From: Caldilineaceae bacterium | GTDB lineage: Bacteria > Chloroflexota > Anaerolineae > Caldilineales > Caldilineaceae | Direction of reading: 5' to 3' | Length of the DNA: 64,000 nucleotides | NCBI GenBank assembly: GCA_026645575.1 | Contig: JAPKMW010000022.1 | Span: forward strand, 61,275-125,274 | In this document: piece after piece, positions 49,627 to 59,500 of the stretch | Layout: every line of letters starts with the position of its first letter | How positions within the stretch are numbered: the first letter of the stretch is position 1 | Position numbers and translations under genes: made by a program | Notes under the pieces: model-generated | Told to the model about the DNA's origin: nothing | Databases searched by the model: none | Seen by the model: the letters and a program-made list of their open reading frames with translations, nothing else

Positions 49627-51927
49627 ATGGGAATAACAAGTGCCGTTTTTATCGGCTTTCTGGTCGCGGCGATTGCCCCGGTGATCTATCGTTATACGCG
49701 CACCGGCGCCGGGCCGCTCATCGCCTTGGCGCCGGCAGCGATTGCCCTCTACTTTGCCACCTATATTAATGCGGTCAGCGCCGGGCAAACGTTTCGCGTT
49801 GCCTATGCGTGGGCGCCTACCTTGGGGATCAATCTCTCCTTTCACCTGGATGGGTTGAGCCTGCTCTTTGTCCTGTTGATCAGCGGCATTGGCGCGCTGG
49901 TGCTGGTCTATGCCAGCGGCTACCTGGCCCACCATCCCAATCTGGATCGCTTTTATGCCATTCTGATGGTCTTTATGGCTGCCATGTTGGGCATGGTGCT
50001 GGCGGATAATCTGCTGACGCTCTTTGTCTTCTGGGAGTTGACCAGCCTTAGCTCCTATCTCTTGATCGGCTTTGAGCATCAGGATGCCAAGTCACGCGCG
50101 TCGGCGTTGCAGGCGCTGCTTGTCACTGGCGGCGGCGGGCTGGCGCTGCTGGCCGGGTTACTCCTTCTGGGGCAGATTGGCGGCAGCTTTGAGCTAACCA
50201 CCCTGTTGACCCAAGGCGCGGCCATCCAAGCCGATGCCTTCTACCTGCCGACGCTCTTGTTGATCCTGGTGGGCGCCTTTACCAAATCGGCGCAAGTCCC
50301 TTTTCATTTCTGGCTGCCCAACGCCATGGCCGCGCCCACGCCGGTCAGCGCCTATCTCCATTCGGCGACGATGGTCAAAGCTGGCGTCTATCTGTTGGCG
50401 CGGCTGAACCCGGTGCTGGGCGGCACTGAGAGTTGGGTGCTGCTGGTGACAAGCGTTGGCGCCGTGACCATGCTCCTGGGCGCCCTTTTCTCGATTTTTC
50501 AGCGGGATCTGAAACGCATCCTCGCCTATTCCACCCTCAGCGCCTTAGGGACGTTGATGCTGCTCATCGGCATCGACAGCGCGCTGGCGGCCAAGGCGGC
50601 GATGCTCTTTCTGCTGGCCCACGCGCTGTACAAAGGCGCGCTCTTTTTGGTGACGGGCATTGTCGATCATGAGACCCACACCCGCAATGTGGCCGAACTG
50701 GGGGGCCTGGCGCGCTTGATGCCGATTACGACGGCGGCGGCGGGGCTGGCGGCGCTCTCGATGGCGGGCGTGCCGCCGTTGCTCGGCTTTATCAACAAAG
50801 AAGTACTCTATGAGACCCAACTGGCGGCGCCGACAGCGGCCCTCTGGCTAATTAGCGCTGGGGTCTTTGCCAATATTCTGTCGGTGGTGGCAGCGCTCCT
50901 GGCCGGCTTCCACCCCTTCTTTGCCGCTAAAACGACCAGTGACCATCATCCCCATGATCCGCCGGTTGCCCTTTGGCTTGGGCCGGTTTTGCTGGCGGGC
51001 ATTGGGCTGGTTGGCGGCCTGTTTCCCGGCGCCGTGGCGGCGTGGCTGGTGGCGCCGGCGGCCAGCGCCATGTACGGCGCACCGGTGACAGTGAAGCTGG
51101 CGCTTTGGCATGGCTTTAATCTTGTGCTGCTGCTCAGTGGGCTGACGCTGGCGGCGGGCGCTGCGCTCTATCTGGGCCATCGACGGCTGCACGCTGTCGC
51201 CGGCTGGCTGGATGCAGTCGGGCGCTGGGGGGCGGAAGCGGGCTATTTGCGGGCGTTGGATGGGTTAAACGCGCTGGCGCGCGGGCAGACGCAGCTCTTA
51301 CAAAACGGCTATCTGCGCTACTATTTGCTAGTCATCATTCTAACCACCATCGGGCTGGTCGGCTACCCACTGCTTTGGTGGCGGCAGCCCTTTGGCTTGG
51401 GGCAGTGGGCGGATGTGCGCTTTTATGAGTTACTGATCGCCGGGCTGATTTTGGGTGGAGCCATCGCCGCCGTGGTGGCGCGTTCACGGCTGGCGGCAGT
51501 GGCGGCCTTGGGCGTGGTCGGCTATGGCGTGGCGCTGGTCTATATTCTCTATGGCGCCCCCGACCTGGCCATGACCCAGTTCGCGGTGGAAACGTTGACA
51601 GTGATTCTCTTTGTCCTGGTCTTATACCGGCTGCCTCGCTTTGCGATCCTCACCGGTCGCGCCGAGCGGATCCGCGATGTGTTGGTGGCCGGCGGCGTCG
51701 GGCTGTTGATGACCACGATCATGCTGCTGGCGAATCAAACCCTGCCGGAATCCCAACTTTCGCCCTACTTTGCCGAAACCAGTCTGCAACTGGCGCAAGG
51801 GCGCAATGTGGTCAATGTCATCCTGGTCGATTACCGTGGACTGGACACTTTTGGCGAAATTGTTGTGCTGGCGATTGCGGCGGTGGGGGTGTACGCTTTG
51901 CTCAAATTACGCCTGGAACGGAGATAA
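49627..51927 (+). CDS. mrpA: Na+/H+ antiporter subunit A (MrpA/MnhA)
   Basis: A 766-aa membrane protein homologous to complex I NuoL. The N-terminal antiporter module (residues ~1-500) has [15 protein letters not shown] with the proton-path Glu, [20 protein letters not shown] and the long TM helices. From about residue 600 the DUF4040-type region follows ([31 protein letters not shown]), and the C-terminus ([22 protein letters not shown]) corresponds to the MrpB-N-like domain found in MrpA. First gene of a complete mrpABCDEFG operon that exchanges Na+ for H+. The start is not supported by a well-spaced ribosome site. Confidence 0.92.
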   Translation: MGITSAVFIGFLVAAIAPVIYRYTRTGAGPLIALAPAAIALYFATYINAVSAGQTFRVAYAWAPTLGINLSFHLDGLSLLFVLLISGIGALVLVYASGYLAHHPNLDRFYAILMVFMAAMLGMVLADNLLTLFVFWELTSLSSYLLIGFEHQDAKSRASALQALLVTGGGGLALLAGLLLLGQIGGSFELTTLLTQGAAIQADAFYLPTLLLILVGAFTKSAQVPFHFWLPNAMAAPTPVSAYLHSATMVKAGVYLLARLNPVLGGTESWVLLVTSVGAVTMLLGALFSIFQRDLKRILAYSTLSALGTLMLLIGIDSALAAKAAMLFLLAHALYKGALFLVTGIVDHETHTRNVAELGGLARLMPITTAAAGLAALSMAGVPPLLGFINKEVLYETQLAAPTAALWLISAGVFANILSVVAALLAGFHPFFAAKTTSDHHPHDPPVALWLGPVLLAGIGLVGGLFPGAVAAWLVAPAASAMYGAPVTVKLALWHGFNLVLLLSGLTLAAGAALYLGHRRLHAVAGWLDAVGRWGAEAGYLRALDGLNALARGQTQLLQNGYLRYYLLVIILTTIGLVGYPLLWWRQPFGLGQWADVRFYELLIAGLILGGAIAAVVARSRLAAVAALGVVGYGVALVYILYGAPDLAMTQFAVETLTVILFVLVLYRLPRFAILTGRAERIRDVLVAGGVGLLMTTIMLLANQTLPESQLSPYFAETSLQLAQGRNVVNVILVDYRGLDTFGEIVVLAIAAVGVYALLKLRLERR

Positions 51928-51931
51928 GCCA

Positions 51932-52339
51932 ATGAACTCGTTGATCTTGTCGGTGGCCGGTCGCTACTTGCTGCCGCTGCTGTTGCTCTTTTCTCTCTTT
52001 CTGCTCTTGCGCGGCCACAACGAACCGGGGGGCGGCTTTGTGGGCGGCTTGGTGGCGGCTTCGGCCTTCGCCCTCTATGCCCTGGCCTTTGATGTCGCCG
52101 CGGCGCGCCGCTTACTGCGTCTGGAGCCACGCACCTTGATCGCCCTGGGCTTGACGGTGGCCGGCGTCAGTGGCTTTGGCGGTCTGCTCACCGGGCGGCC
52201 CTTTTTTGCCCCCGTGTGGGGCGCCCAGGAACTGCCGATTATTGGCAAGCCGGGAACACCCTTGTTCTTTGACACTGGCGTCTATCTGACCGTGATCGGC
52301 ATTACTACGCTGATTCTCTTTTCGCTGGCGGAGGAGTAG
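51932..52339 (+). CDS. mrpB: Na+/H+ antiporter subunit B (MrpB)
   Basis: A 135-aa protein with four helices. It starts at ATG 51932 (GGAGAT upstream), 4 nt after mrp[20 protein letters not shown] is the invariant MrpB motif, and [12 protein letters not shown] near the end is the second family block. Part of the hetero-oligomeric antiporter. Confidence 0.92.
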   Translation: MNSLILSVAGRYLLPLLLLFSLFLLLRGHNEPGGGFVGGLVAASAFALYALAFDVAAARRLLRLEPRTLIALGLTVAGVSGFGGLLTGRPFFAPVWGAQELPIIGKPGTPLFFDTGVYLTVIGITTLILFSLAEE

Positions 52340-52425
52340 TTTACTTAGTAGATCAGTGAAACAGTAAATCAGTGACACAGTGAAGCACTGCCTCACTGTG
52401 TCACTGTCCCACTGTCTTACTAAAT
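52340..52425. repeat. CACTGTGTCACTG-type dyad between mrpB and mrpC
   Basis: A 100-bp gap inside the operon filled by CAGTGACACAGTGAAG and its imperfect complement CTCACTGTGTCACTG, with further AGTAGATCAGTGAAACAG units. Confidence 0.6.
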
Positions 52426-52439
52426 CGACGCGAGGTACC

Positions 52440-52853
52440 ATGGAAACAATCTTGGCCTTTGTTGTAGGTGTCCTCTATGCGGTGGGCCTCTATATGATGT
52501 TGCGCCGCAGCATTGTTAAATTGATCATCGGCCTGGTCTTGTTGGGGCAGGCGGCGAATCTCTTGATCTTTACGCTGGGTGGCTTGACCCGTGGCCGGGC
52601 GCCGTTGATTTCGCTGGATGGCACACAATTAATGGCGCCTTATGCTGATCCCCTGCCTCAAGCCTTGATCTTGACGGCGATTGTGATCGGGTTTGGCGTG
52701 CAAGCCTTTGCCCTGGTCTTGCTTAAACGGGCCTATCAAACGGTGGGCGCCGACGACTTGGATGATATGAAGGCGACGGATCGGGAGGTAGACGACGTGT
52801 TGATCGATGATACGTTAGACCCTGTGGCGGCAGCCGGAGGGCCGGCGCGATGA
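52440..52853 (+). CDS. mrpC: Na+/H+ antiporter subunit C (MrpC)
   Basis: A 137-aa NuoK-like protein with three helices. [20 protein letters not shown] and [14 protein letters not shown] are the family core; [21 protein letters not shown] is the third helix with the conserved T-A-I-V-I. The tail (about residues 105-137) is acidic and longer than usual. The stop overlaps the mrpD start. Confidence 0.92.
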   Translation: METILAFVVGVLYAVGLYMMLRRSIVKLIIGLVLLGQAANLLIFTLGGLTRGRAPLISLDGTQLMAPYADPLPQALILTAIVIGFGVQAFALVLLKRAYQTVGADDLDDMKATDREVDDVLIDDTLDPVAAAGGPAR

Positions 52854-54364
52854 ATCTTTGGTTACTCCTGCCCTTACTAATTCCTTTTTTTACGGCGATT
52901 GCCACGCTCCTTACCTGGCGCCAGCCCCGGCTCCAGCGCACCTTTAATGTGGTGGGGGCGGTGGCGCTCTTGCTGGCCGGCGTGGGCCTGTTGGCTTCTG
53001 TCCAACAAGGGGGCATTCAGGCCGCGCAGATGGGCGGCTGGCGTGCGCCCTATGGCATTACCCTGGCCGCCGACCTCTTTAGCGCCATTATGGTCTTGTT
53101 GACCGGGCTAGTCGGCGTGACGATTGCCGTCTATTCACTGGCAGGCGTGGATGCCCAACGGGTGGCCTATGGCTACTATCCGCTGCTCCACTTTCTCTTC
53201 ATGGGCGTCTGCGGCGCCTTTCTCACCGGTGATCTCTTTAACCTCTATGTCTGGTTCGAGGTGCTGTTGATCGCCTCCTTTGTGCTGCTGGCGCTGGGCG
53301 GAGAACGGGCGCAACTGGAAGGGGCCGTCAAATATGTCACCCTCAATCTAATTGCTTCGGCGATCTTTCTGGCTGCCGTAGGAATTCTCTATGGCATTGC
53401 CGGGACGCTCAACCTGGCGGCGCTGGCGCAACGGCTGCCGGTAGTGGGCGAACCGGCGTTGGTCTATGCGTCGGCCATGTTGCTCCTGGTCGCCTTTGGC
53501 ATCAAAGCCGCCATCTTCCCGCTCTTCTTCTGGCTGCCCGCCGCCTACCACACCCCGCCAATTACGGTGACGGCGCTCTTCTCCGGGCTGCTCACCAAAG
53601 TGGGCGTCTACTCGCTCATCCGGGTCTTTACTCTGGTCTTTACCGAGCAGATGGCAACCGCCCAGAATTTACTCCTGGTGCTGGCCGGGTTGACGATGGT
53701 GACGGGCGTCTTGGGCGCGGTGGCCCAATATGATGTGCGCCGGCTGCTCTCCTTTCACATTATCAGTCAGATTGGCTATCTGTTGATGGGGCTGGGGCTA
53801 TACAGTGTAGCGGCGTTGGCCGGCGCCATCTTCTTTATGGCCCATGTCATCCTGGCGAAATCGGCCCTCTTTCTGGTAAGCGGCATTGTCCAGCGGCTCC
53901 AGGGCGGCTATCAACTCAAGGTGCAAGGCGGCTTATACCGCACGCGACCGGGGTTGGCGCTGCTCTTTCTCATACCGGCGCTCTCCCTGGCCGGACTGCC
54001 CCCCTTTTCCGGCTTTTTTGCCAAGCTGGCGCTGATCCAGGCCGGCCTCAGCCAGGGGGCGTTTGTCATCATTGCCGTTGCTTTGGGAGTGAGTCTACTG
54101 ACCCTCTTTTCGATGATCAAAATCTGGACGGAAGCCTTTTGGAAGGAAGCGCCGGTTGACGAGAAAGCCAAAAAGCGCCAAAAAGCGCACCAGCCCGCAC
54201 CAATTCCGGTTGCGCTGGCGGCGCCTGTTCTGCTCTTGGCGTTGCTGAGTGTGGTGATTGGCGTGGCCGCCGAGCCGATCTTTGTGCTGGCAACCCACGC
54301 TGCCGAACAGTTGATGACCCCAACCGGCTATCTGCAAGCGGTATTGGGTGAACCCATCCCGTAG
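52850..54364 (+). CDS. mrpD: Na+/H+ antiporter subunit D (MrpD)
   Basis: A 504-aa NuoN/M-like antiporter subunit with about 14 helices. [20 protein letters not shown] holds the membrane Glu, and [33 protein letters not shown] the Lys-containing helices. A basic loop ([14 protein letters not shown]) precedes the last helix. The last codons and the stop lie in a copy of the CCGTAGGGACGGCTGA repeat (54357-54383), so the natural C-terminus may have been altered. Confidence 0.92.
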   Translation: MNLWLLLPLLIPFFTAIATLLTWRQPRLQRTFNVVGAVALLLAGVGLLASVQQGGIQAAQMGGWRAPYGITLAADLFSAIMVLLTGLVGVTIAVYSLAGVDAQRVAYGYYPLLHFLFMGVCGAFLTGDLFNLYVWFEVLLIASFVLLALGGERAQLEGAVKYVTLNLIASAIFLAAVGILYGIAGTLNLAALAQRLPVVGEPALVYASAMLLLVAFGIKAAIFPLFFWLPAAYHTPPITVTALFSGLLTKVGVYSLIRVFTLVFTEQMATAQNLLLVLAGLTMVTGVLGAVAQYDVRRLLSFHIISQIGYLLMGLGLYSVAALAGAIFFMAHVILAKSALFLVSGIVQRLQGGYQLKVQGGLYRTRPGLALLFLIPALSLAGLPPFSGFFAKLALIQAGLSQGAFVIIAVALGVSLLTLFSMIKIWTEAFWKEAPVDEKAKKRQKAHQPAPIPVALAAPVLLLALLSVVIGVAAEPIFVLATHAAEQLMTPTGYLQAVLGEPIP

Positions 54365-54383
54365 GGACGGCTGAATTTAGGAG
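54357..54383 (+). repeat. Single half of the CCGTAGGGACG repeat
   Basis: ATCCCGTAGGGACGGCTGA-TTTAGG as at 29017-29040, without the inverted right arm. It overlaps the mrpD stop codon. Confidence 0.55.
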
Positions 54384-54388
54384 ATGTC

Positions 54389-54862
54389 ATGGGTATTTTT
54401 CTACTGAACATTCTGCTGGCGCTCGCCTGGATGGCGCTGACTGGTCAATTTACGCCAGTGAACTTTCTGGGTGGGTTTGCGGTCAGTTATCTGCTCTTGC
54501 GCATGATGCAACCCCGCACGGCGTTGCCCCCCTACTTTCGCAAGGTGCGCCAGGTTTTGGAGTTTTTCGTTTTCTTTGTCACCCAGCTTATCAAAGCCAA
54601 TCTGCGGATCGCCTACGAAGTGTTGACGCCGCCGCATACCATGCGCCCCGGTGTGGTCGCCGTGCCGTTGGATCTCAAAACCGACGCTGAAATCACCCTG
54701 CTGGCCAATCTGCTCACCTTGACGCCGGGTAGCCTGAGCCTGGATGTTTCGGCAGATCGGCGCGTTCTCTATGTGCATGAAATGTATATTCGGGACCCGG
54801 AGCAGGCACGGCGGGAGATTAAAGAAGGCTTTGAACGGCGGGTCATGGAGGTGTTACGATGA
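54389..54862 (+). CDS. mrpE: Na+/H+ antiporter subunit E (MrpE)
   Basis: A 157-aa protein. Two N-terminal helices, then a cytoplasmic domain. Blocks: [41 protein letters not shown] and [20 protein letters not shown], which is the strongest MrpE signature (T-L-T-P-G-S). AGGAG precedes the ATG. The stop overlaps the mrpF start by 4 nt. Confidence 0.92.
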   Translation: MGIFLLNILLALAWMALTGQFTPVNFLGGFAVSYLLLRMMQPRTALPPYFRKVRQVLEFFVFFVTQLIKANLRIAYEVLTPPHTMRPGVVAVPLDLKTDAEITLLANLLTLTPGSLSLDVSADRRVLYVHEMYIRDPEQARREIKEGFERRVMEVLR

Positions 54863-55125
54863 GTTTGGCCGACTTAATCTATTGGGTGATCTTGCCACTG
54901 TTAGGCTTTTCCCTGCTCTTTACCTTTCTGCGCCTTTTGCGCGGCCCCAGTCTGGCCGATCGGGTGGTGGCGCTCGATTTGATTGTCGCTATCGTCATAG
55001 GGATTGTAGCGGTCTATGCCATTGCCGAACAGCAGGCCGCCCTGTTGGATGTGACGATGGTGCTGGCTTTGCTCTCCTTTCTGGGAACTGTGGCCTTTGC
55101 CCGCTATATTGAGATGAGGGTATGA
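54859..55125 (+). CDS. mrpF: Na+/H+ antiporter subunit F (MrpF)
   Basis: An 88-aa protein with three helices. [20 protein letters not shown] is the family signature; [16 protein letters not shown] forms the C-terminus. ATGA overlaps on both sides show tight translational coupling with mrpE and mrpG. Confidence 0.92.
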   Translation: MSLADLIYWVILPLLGFSLLFTFLRLLRGPSLADRVVALDLIVAIVIGIVAVYAIAEQQAALLDVTMVLALLSFLGTVAFARYIEMRV

Positions 55126-55559
55126 CTATGCGTGAGGTGATTACCGCTATCTTGATCATCATCGGGGCGCTCTTTATGTTTTTGGGCAGCATTGGCATCT
55201 TGCGCATGCCCGATCTCTTTCTGCGCATGTCGGCCACCACCAAAGTGACGGCGTTAGGGGTGGCCTTGATGCTGTTGGCGGCAGCGGTTCATTTTAATGA
55301 AATGGGCGTCGTCGCCCGCGCCATTGCGATCCTGGTCTTTGTGTTGCTGACTGCACCGGTGGGCGCCCATATGATTGGGCGCGCCGCCTACTTTACCGGC
55401 GTGTCGCTCTGGCAGGGCACCATCGCCGATGAGTTGCGCGGCCATTATAACCTGCGTACCCACACCCTGGAACAGGGGACGCCAGCCCCACCCCCTGACT
55501 ATGCTCCCGACCCGGAAGGGTTGGCGGCTGGGACGCCGGAGCCGCAGGGGCGGCATTGA
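55122..55559 (+). CDS. mrpG: Na+/H+ antiporter subunit G (MrpG)
   Basis: A 145-aa protein with three helices. LGSIGILRMPDLFLRMSATTK is the invariant MrpG motif; LLTAPVGAHMIGRAAYFTGV is the third helix. A ~45-residue Pro-rich tail (PAPPPDYAPDPEGL) extends the C-terminus beyond the usual length. Last gene of the operon; it runs against the convergent AI-2E gene with only 12 nt between them. Confidence 0.92.
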   Translation: MTMREVITAILIIIGALFMFLGSIGILRMPDLFLRMSATTKVTALGVALMLLAAAVHFNEMGVVARAIAILVFVLLTAPVGAHMIGRAAYFTGVSLWQGTIADELRGHYNLRTHTLEQGTPAPPPDYAPDPEGLAAGTPEPQGRH

Positions 55560-55571
55560 TTGGCAGTGGTC

Positions 55572-56672
55572 TTAGGGGTTGCCATCCAACGGCTTTAGAT
55601 CAGGTGTAGGGGGTGGGGCTGGGGGAGGCGCTAATTCGACAGCGGATGTTGTATCCATCGTTAACAAGACGATGAGCCAACGGGTCTCGGCGTTGCCGGC
55701 CAACACCATGACCACAATAACCGTCAACGGAATTGCCAGGATCAACCCCAATGGCCCCAGCACCCAGGACCAAAAGACGAGCGACATCAGCACGACCACC
55801 GGCGCCAGATTTAACCCTTGCGCCATCATCGCCGGAGCGACTACATTCTCAACACTCATGTTGATGACCAAAATGCCAACCCCCGCCAGCAAAGCCCACA
55901 GCAAACCTGATTCGGCCAATGCGAGCAGCACAGGCGGGACGGCGGCAATGAACAGGCCAACATACATGACAAAGCCGAGAAAAAAGGCCAAAATTCCCCA
56001 GAGTAAGGCCAGATCAACGCCCAGAATGAGTAGCCAAAGCGTAATGCCGATGGCAACAATGAGGTTGACCCGCACCCGAATGGCAAAAAAGCGGGCGATC
56101 CGTTGGGCAACCTCAACGATCTGGGCTGAAATAAAACTATTCGGCCCCCACTCCTGCGCCAATCGTTCGCGCAGATGGTGCGTTTGCAAGAGCAGAAAAA
56201 TGGTGGTGATCAGCACAAAGACGCTGGTGAAGAGCAGCGAGCCTAGGTTGGTCAGCAGGCTCGCTGCCGTCGAGATCAGCAGTTGGCGATTAAGCACCTC
56301 CTGACTGATCAGCGTGGGTGCATCCACCCCAATCAGGCTAAGCAGATCTTCGAGTGAACGGCGCTGCGCCAAAAGGCGATTCGTATAAAACCACAAGTTG
56401 CTGCGTAATTGCTCAATCGAGACCCACAGCAGGGCGATCAGACCCGACCCAATCAAGGTCACGCCTAATATCATAAGCGAAACGGCCAGCCAGGTGGGGA
56501 TGCCCCGTTGTAACAAGCGTTGATAAGCAGGGTAAAGCAAGGTAGCCAGAAAAAAGGCCAGGAGAAAAGGGCTGACGATGGGCGCTGAGGCACGCAGACC
56601 GGCAACAATCAACACCAGGCTGGCGCCAACCAAGAGGCTGTTGTACAACGGGTTCTGTTTGATGATAGACAT
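55572..56672 (-). CDS. AI-2E family transporter, copy 2
   Basis: A 366-aa membrane protein of the same family as the one at 29386-30516. It has two N-terminal helices, an amphipathic region around residues 75-140, then helices including LGVDLALLWGILAFFLGFVMYVG, NVVAPAMMAQGLNLAP and WVLGPLGLILAIPLTV, the typical C-terminal blocks (N-x-V-x-P, G-P-x-G-x-I-L-A-x-P). The C-terminal tail is Pro-rich. Start at 56672 is without a strong ribosome site. Transported substrate unknown. Confidence 0.87.
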   Translation of the reverse strand: MSIIKQNPLYNSLLVGASLVLIVAGLRASAPIVSPFLLAFFLATLLYPAYQRLLQRGIPTWLAVSLMILGVTLIGSGLIALLWVSIEQLRSNLWFYTNRLLAQRRSLEDLLSLIGVDAPTLISQEVLNRQLLISTAASLLTNLGSLLFTSVFVLITTIFLLLQTHHLRERLAQEWGPNSFISAQIVEVAQRIARFFAIRVRVNLIVAIGITLWLLILGVDLALLWGILAFFLGFVMYVGLFIAAVPPVLLALAESGLLWALLAGVGILVINMSVENVVAPAMMAQGLNLAPVVVLMSLVFWSWVLGPLGLILAIPLTVIVVMVLAGNAETRWLIVLLTMDTTSAVELAPPPAPPPTPDLKPLDGNP

Positions 56673-56960
56673 ATGATTATCAGTAGACCACAACGCAGCC
56701 GAGAACGAAAGTGGCTGATGCTGGACAAGGGACTACACGACTGCGAACTACTGACTATTATATATTTACCACCGATCATATTCAAGTTAATGTTATCGTT
56801 AACGTGGATCAAAGATGCGTCAATGGGCTAGGTTATATGCTACCTTGCTTTATTCCATCTTCCCCCAAAAAACTACCCGCCTGGCCAGTCCACTCCGGGT
56901 GTTTTTATGCCATGATACGTTAAGCAGTAGAAACCCAGAGAATGTGAACGGATCTATCTC

Positions 56961-57686
56961 ATGACGCTACCAGAACAACGATACAAAGTCCTCCTGGTTG
57001 ACGATGAAGAACCGATTCGATCCACCCTGAAGACCTTTCTCGAATTATCAGGGTTTGCGGTCGTGACGGCCGGCAATGGGCTGGAAGCCTTTGATTGTCT
57101 GTCGGACTATCGGCCAGATCTGCTTGTGCTGGATGTCCTCATGCCGCAGCTCGATGGCCGGGAAACCTTACGCCGGTTGCGCGGGCGCGGGGACTGGACG
57201 CCGGTCATTTTGTTGACCCAAGTGACCGGGACAGCCCAGCGTATCATGGCGATTGAGGAAGGGGCCGATGATTATCTCAATAAACCCTTTGACCCCCAGG
57301 AATTAGTTGTACGGATCCGGGCTGTGCTGCGCCGGACGCAAGCCGGAAAACAGCCACTCCAAACGTCACGCCGCCTGCGCAGCCGCACTGTTGTACTAGA
57401 TCGCAGCGCTCGGCGGGTCTATCTTGGCAACAATGAAGTTCCTCTAACGCCCAAATCGGTTTCAATTCTTGAACATTTGATGACCCACCCCAACGAACTC
57501 ATCACCCGTGAACGCTTGTTGGATGTCGCCTGGGGGTGGGAGAGTGGGATCGGCGAACGGGTAGTGGACACTCGTATGGTCGAGTTGCGCAAAGCAATTG
57601 GCGATGATCCCGCCGATCCCCAATTCATTGAAACCGTACCCGGTGCGGGCTACCGCTATATTGCGCCGGTCGAGATCGAATCATGA
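56961..57686 (+). CDS. OmpR-family response regulator
   Basis: A 241-aa two-domain regulator. Receiver: VLLVDDEEPIR (acidic pair), LLVLDVLMPQLDG (phospho-accepting Asp, about residue 60), LLTQVTG and LNKPFDPQEL (Lys). Output: winged helix with VPLTPKSVSILEHLMTHPNE, RLLDVAWGW and DTRMVELRKAIGD, the OmpR/PhoB pattern. Its stop overlaps the sensor kinase start (ATGA). The stimulus is unknown. Confidence 0.92.
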   Translation: MTLPEQRYKVLLVDDEEPIRSTLKTFLELSGFAVVTAGNGLEAFDCLSDYRPDLLVLDVLMPQLDGRETLRRLRGRGDWTPVILLTQVTGTAQRIMAIEEGADDYLNKPFDPQELVVRIRAVLRRTQAGKQPLQTSRRLRSRTVVLDRSARRVYLGNNEVPLTPKSVSILEHLMTHPNELITRERLLDVAWGWESGIGERVVDTRMVELRKAIGDDPADPQFIETVPGAGYRYIAPVEIES

Positions 57687-58609
57687 TCTGGTTAGCCATC
57701 CGCCGCTATTGGCTGCCGCTGACCCTTGGGGTGTTGAGCCTGCTGCTCTTGCTGCGCGTCTATCTGCTCGACGCTCTGGTGCTGGTGCCTGATGATATCG
57801 ACGTTGTTGTCCTGGTCGCCCTCTTAGGTGTTGCGCTTGTGGCGGCGATTCATACGTTGGTGCGCATCTCGATGGATCATCTGCGGCTACGCAGCGTCCG
57901 TCTGGTGCGCCAGGAAGCGCTGGCCGAACATCGTCGTTTTCTGAGCCGTCTGGATCATGAACTCAAGAACCCGCTGACTACCTTGCGAACAGGGCTTAAG
58001 ACGTTGGTGTTGACCAATTTGAATGAACAACAACAACAGCTTGTTGAGACGATGGAAGCGGAGACCTTGCGCCTGAACCGCCTGGTGACTGATCTACGTA
58101 AACTGGCCGAGTTGGAAACCGAGCCGCTCCATGTAGAAGCCGTCAAAATCGAGCCATTCATCCAAAACATTGTCCAATTGGAACGAGACCGCTTTACCGC
58201 CGGCCAGCGCGCCCTCACCGCCAAGACAACCTTGGGCCAGCCGACCTGGGTGGTCGATGAAGATCTGCTGGCGCTGGCAGTCCACAATCTGCTCGACAAT
58301 GCCTTCAAATACACTCACCCGGGTGACACCATACGCTTGCGGGCCACAGCCCAGCAAGAATTACTTATCCAGGTTGCGGACACCGGTATCGGGATTGAGC
58401 CGAGTGCGCTATCCCAAGTTTGGGAAGAGCTATATCGAGCGCCACAGCCGGCGAAAATCACCGGCAGCGGCATTGGCCTGGCGCTTGTCCGCGCCATTGT
58501 GGAACGCCACAATGGGCGCGTCCAGATTGAAAGCACGCCAGGCCAGGGTACGACCGTTACCTTGCGTCTGCCGCCACTAACGCAACAGCAACCTGTTACA
58601 AACTTGTAA
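57683..58609 (+). CDS. Sensor histidine kinase
   Basis: A 308-aa kinase partner of the preceding regulator. Two N-terminal helices (LPLTLGVLSLLLLLRVYLL and DDIDVVVLVALLGVALVAAI) with almost no extracytoplasmic loop, so it probably senses the membrane or a cytosolic signal. H box FLSRLDHELKNPLTTLRTGL; N box NLLDNAFKYT; G boxes VADTGIGIE and GSGIGLALVRAI. All catalytic elements are present. Confidence 0.92.
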   Translation: MIWLAIRRYWLPLTLGVLSLLLLLRVYLLDALVLVPDDIDVVVLVALLGVALVAAIHTLVRISMDHLRLRSVRLVRQEALAEHRRFLSRLDHELKNPLTTLRTGLKTLVLTNLNEQQQQLVETMEAETLRLNRLVTDLRKLAELETEPLHVEAVKIEPFIQNIVQLERDRFTAGQRALTAKTTLGQPTWVVDEDLLALAVHNLLDNAFKYTHPGDTIRLRATAQQELLIQVADTGIGIEPSALSQVWEELYRAPQPAKITGSGIGLALVRAIVERHNGRVQIESTPGQGTTVTLRLPPLTQQQPVTNL

Positions 58610-58613
58610 CAGG
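58592..58613. repeat. 22-bp palindrome at the kinase stop codon
   Basis: CCTGTTACAA, AC, TTGTAACAGG. Contains the stop region of the kinase gene. Could be an operator for the next gene or a weak terminator. Confidence 0.5.
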
Positions 58614-58738
58614 ATCTGTTAGACGCTGAATACCAACTGAATCAGCCCATAACAACTCCTTTGTATACTGGGAACAGGCGCCGTCGCTGATCACCGGCGG
58701 TAATCGTAGATTACTGGTTCACAAAAGGAGTGACAAGT

Positions 58739-59284
58739 ATGAAAACTAAGATTAAAGTAGCCGTAGCCCTGTTGGTGATGATCGGCGTTACCTACTGGGC
58801 GTTGACATCCATCTGGCCGCGCCAATACACTGGTTCCAACATCATGTTCCCCATCGGCAGCGGCCATGTTGTCATCAACCATGCCGGCGCTGAAGCCATT
58901 CCGATTGAAATGCGCGCCGAGAGTCGGACCACCATTTTCCGGGTTGCCAGCGCCGAGCTTGGATTATCAGAATCAGCCAAGCGACAAGGCACTGGTAGGG
59001 ATGCCTTCTATGCTGTCCACTTTGAACTGCCGCCTGGCGAAGCCCGCATTGATATCACCCGCGGCTCTGGTGTGCTACTGATCACGCGTGCGGACACGCC
59101 GATTAATGCAACGGTGACGCCAGTATCCGTCGGCACCATGCGCTGGATCCTCATCGGCGCCGGCGCCGTCATTGCCTGGGCGCTCTACTACATCTCCAAA
59201 ACAACGGACCATCGCTGGGTAGAGTCGCTACGTAACAAGGTGTCACGCCGGGGTATGCAGCCGAGTGGGGCAGCCAGTTCCTAA
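58739..59284 (+). CDS. Membrane-anchored protein of unknown function
   Basis: A 181-aa protein. AAAGGAG 8 nt upstream supports ATG 58739. An N-terminal helix (IKVAVALLVMIGVTYWAL), an extracytoplasmic beta-rich middle (GHVVINHAGAEAIPIEMRAE, FELPPGEARIDITRGSGVLL) and a C-terminal helix (WILIGAGAVIAWALYYI) then a basic tail. The middle part resembles an Ig or CupredoxinLike fold but no family is recognised. It follows the two-component genes and may be their target or signal partner. Confidence 0.75.
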   Translation: MKTKIKVAVALLVMIGVTYWALTSIWPRQYTGSNIMFPIGSGHVVINHAGAEAIPIEMRAESRTTIFRVASAELGLSESAKRQGTGRDAFYAVHFELPPGEARIDITRGSGVLLITRADTPINATVTPVSVGTMRWILIGAGAVIAWALYYISKTTDHRWVESLRNKVSRRGMQPSGAASS

Positions 59285-59311
59285 GGCAGATATTTCCGTT
59301 CAGCTATGCGT

Positions 59312-59390
59312 GGTATATACTCAACGGCGCCATAAAGTAGCACTTTTCAGGTGTAAATAGGCTACTTTATGTGCTGCCGTGCAGTATAAC
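59312..59390 (+). mobile_element. ~79-bp palindromic MITE-like element, copy E3
   Basis: Ends GTATATACTCAACGGCGCC and (inverted) GTTATACTGCACGGCAGCAC resemble those of E1/E2. An inner perfect 11-bp pair CATAAAGTAGC/GCTACTTTATG and a GCACTTTT core with GTGTAAA follow. It lies between two unknown genes. Confidence 0.6.
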
Positions 59391-59500
59391 AAAGGATAAC
59401 AAACTTTACCACGCATGGCCCGTCCCCCGCCCTGGTTTCGCAATACAGCGTTGGTTCTTGGTAAATCGGTTTGTCGATGGATTTAGCAGGATAGAATGTC

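Noticed and set aside
55579..56304. 241-codon plus-strand frame opposite the second AI-2E gene
   Set aside because: Thr/Lys/Met-rich low-complexity translation typical of antisense to membrane helices.
59430..59465. Possible further copy of the sigma-cluster motif (GGTTTC ... GGTTCT)
   Set aside because: The distance between boxes is 2 nt too long and the first box lacks GAAA, so it is not counted.
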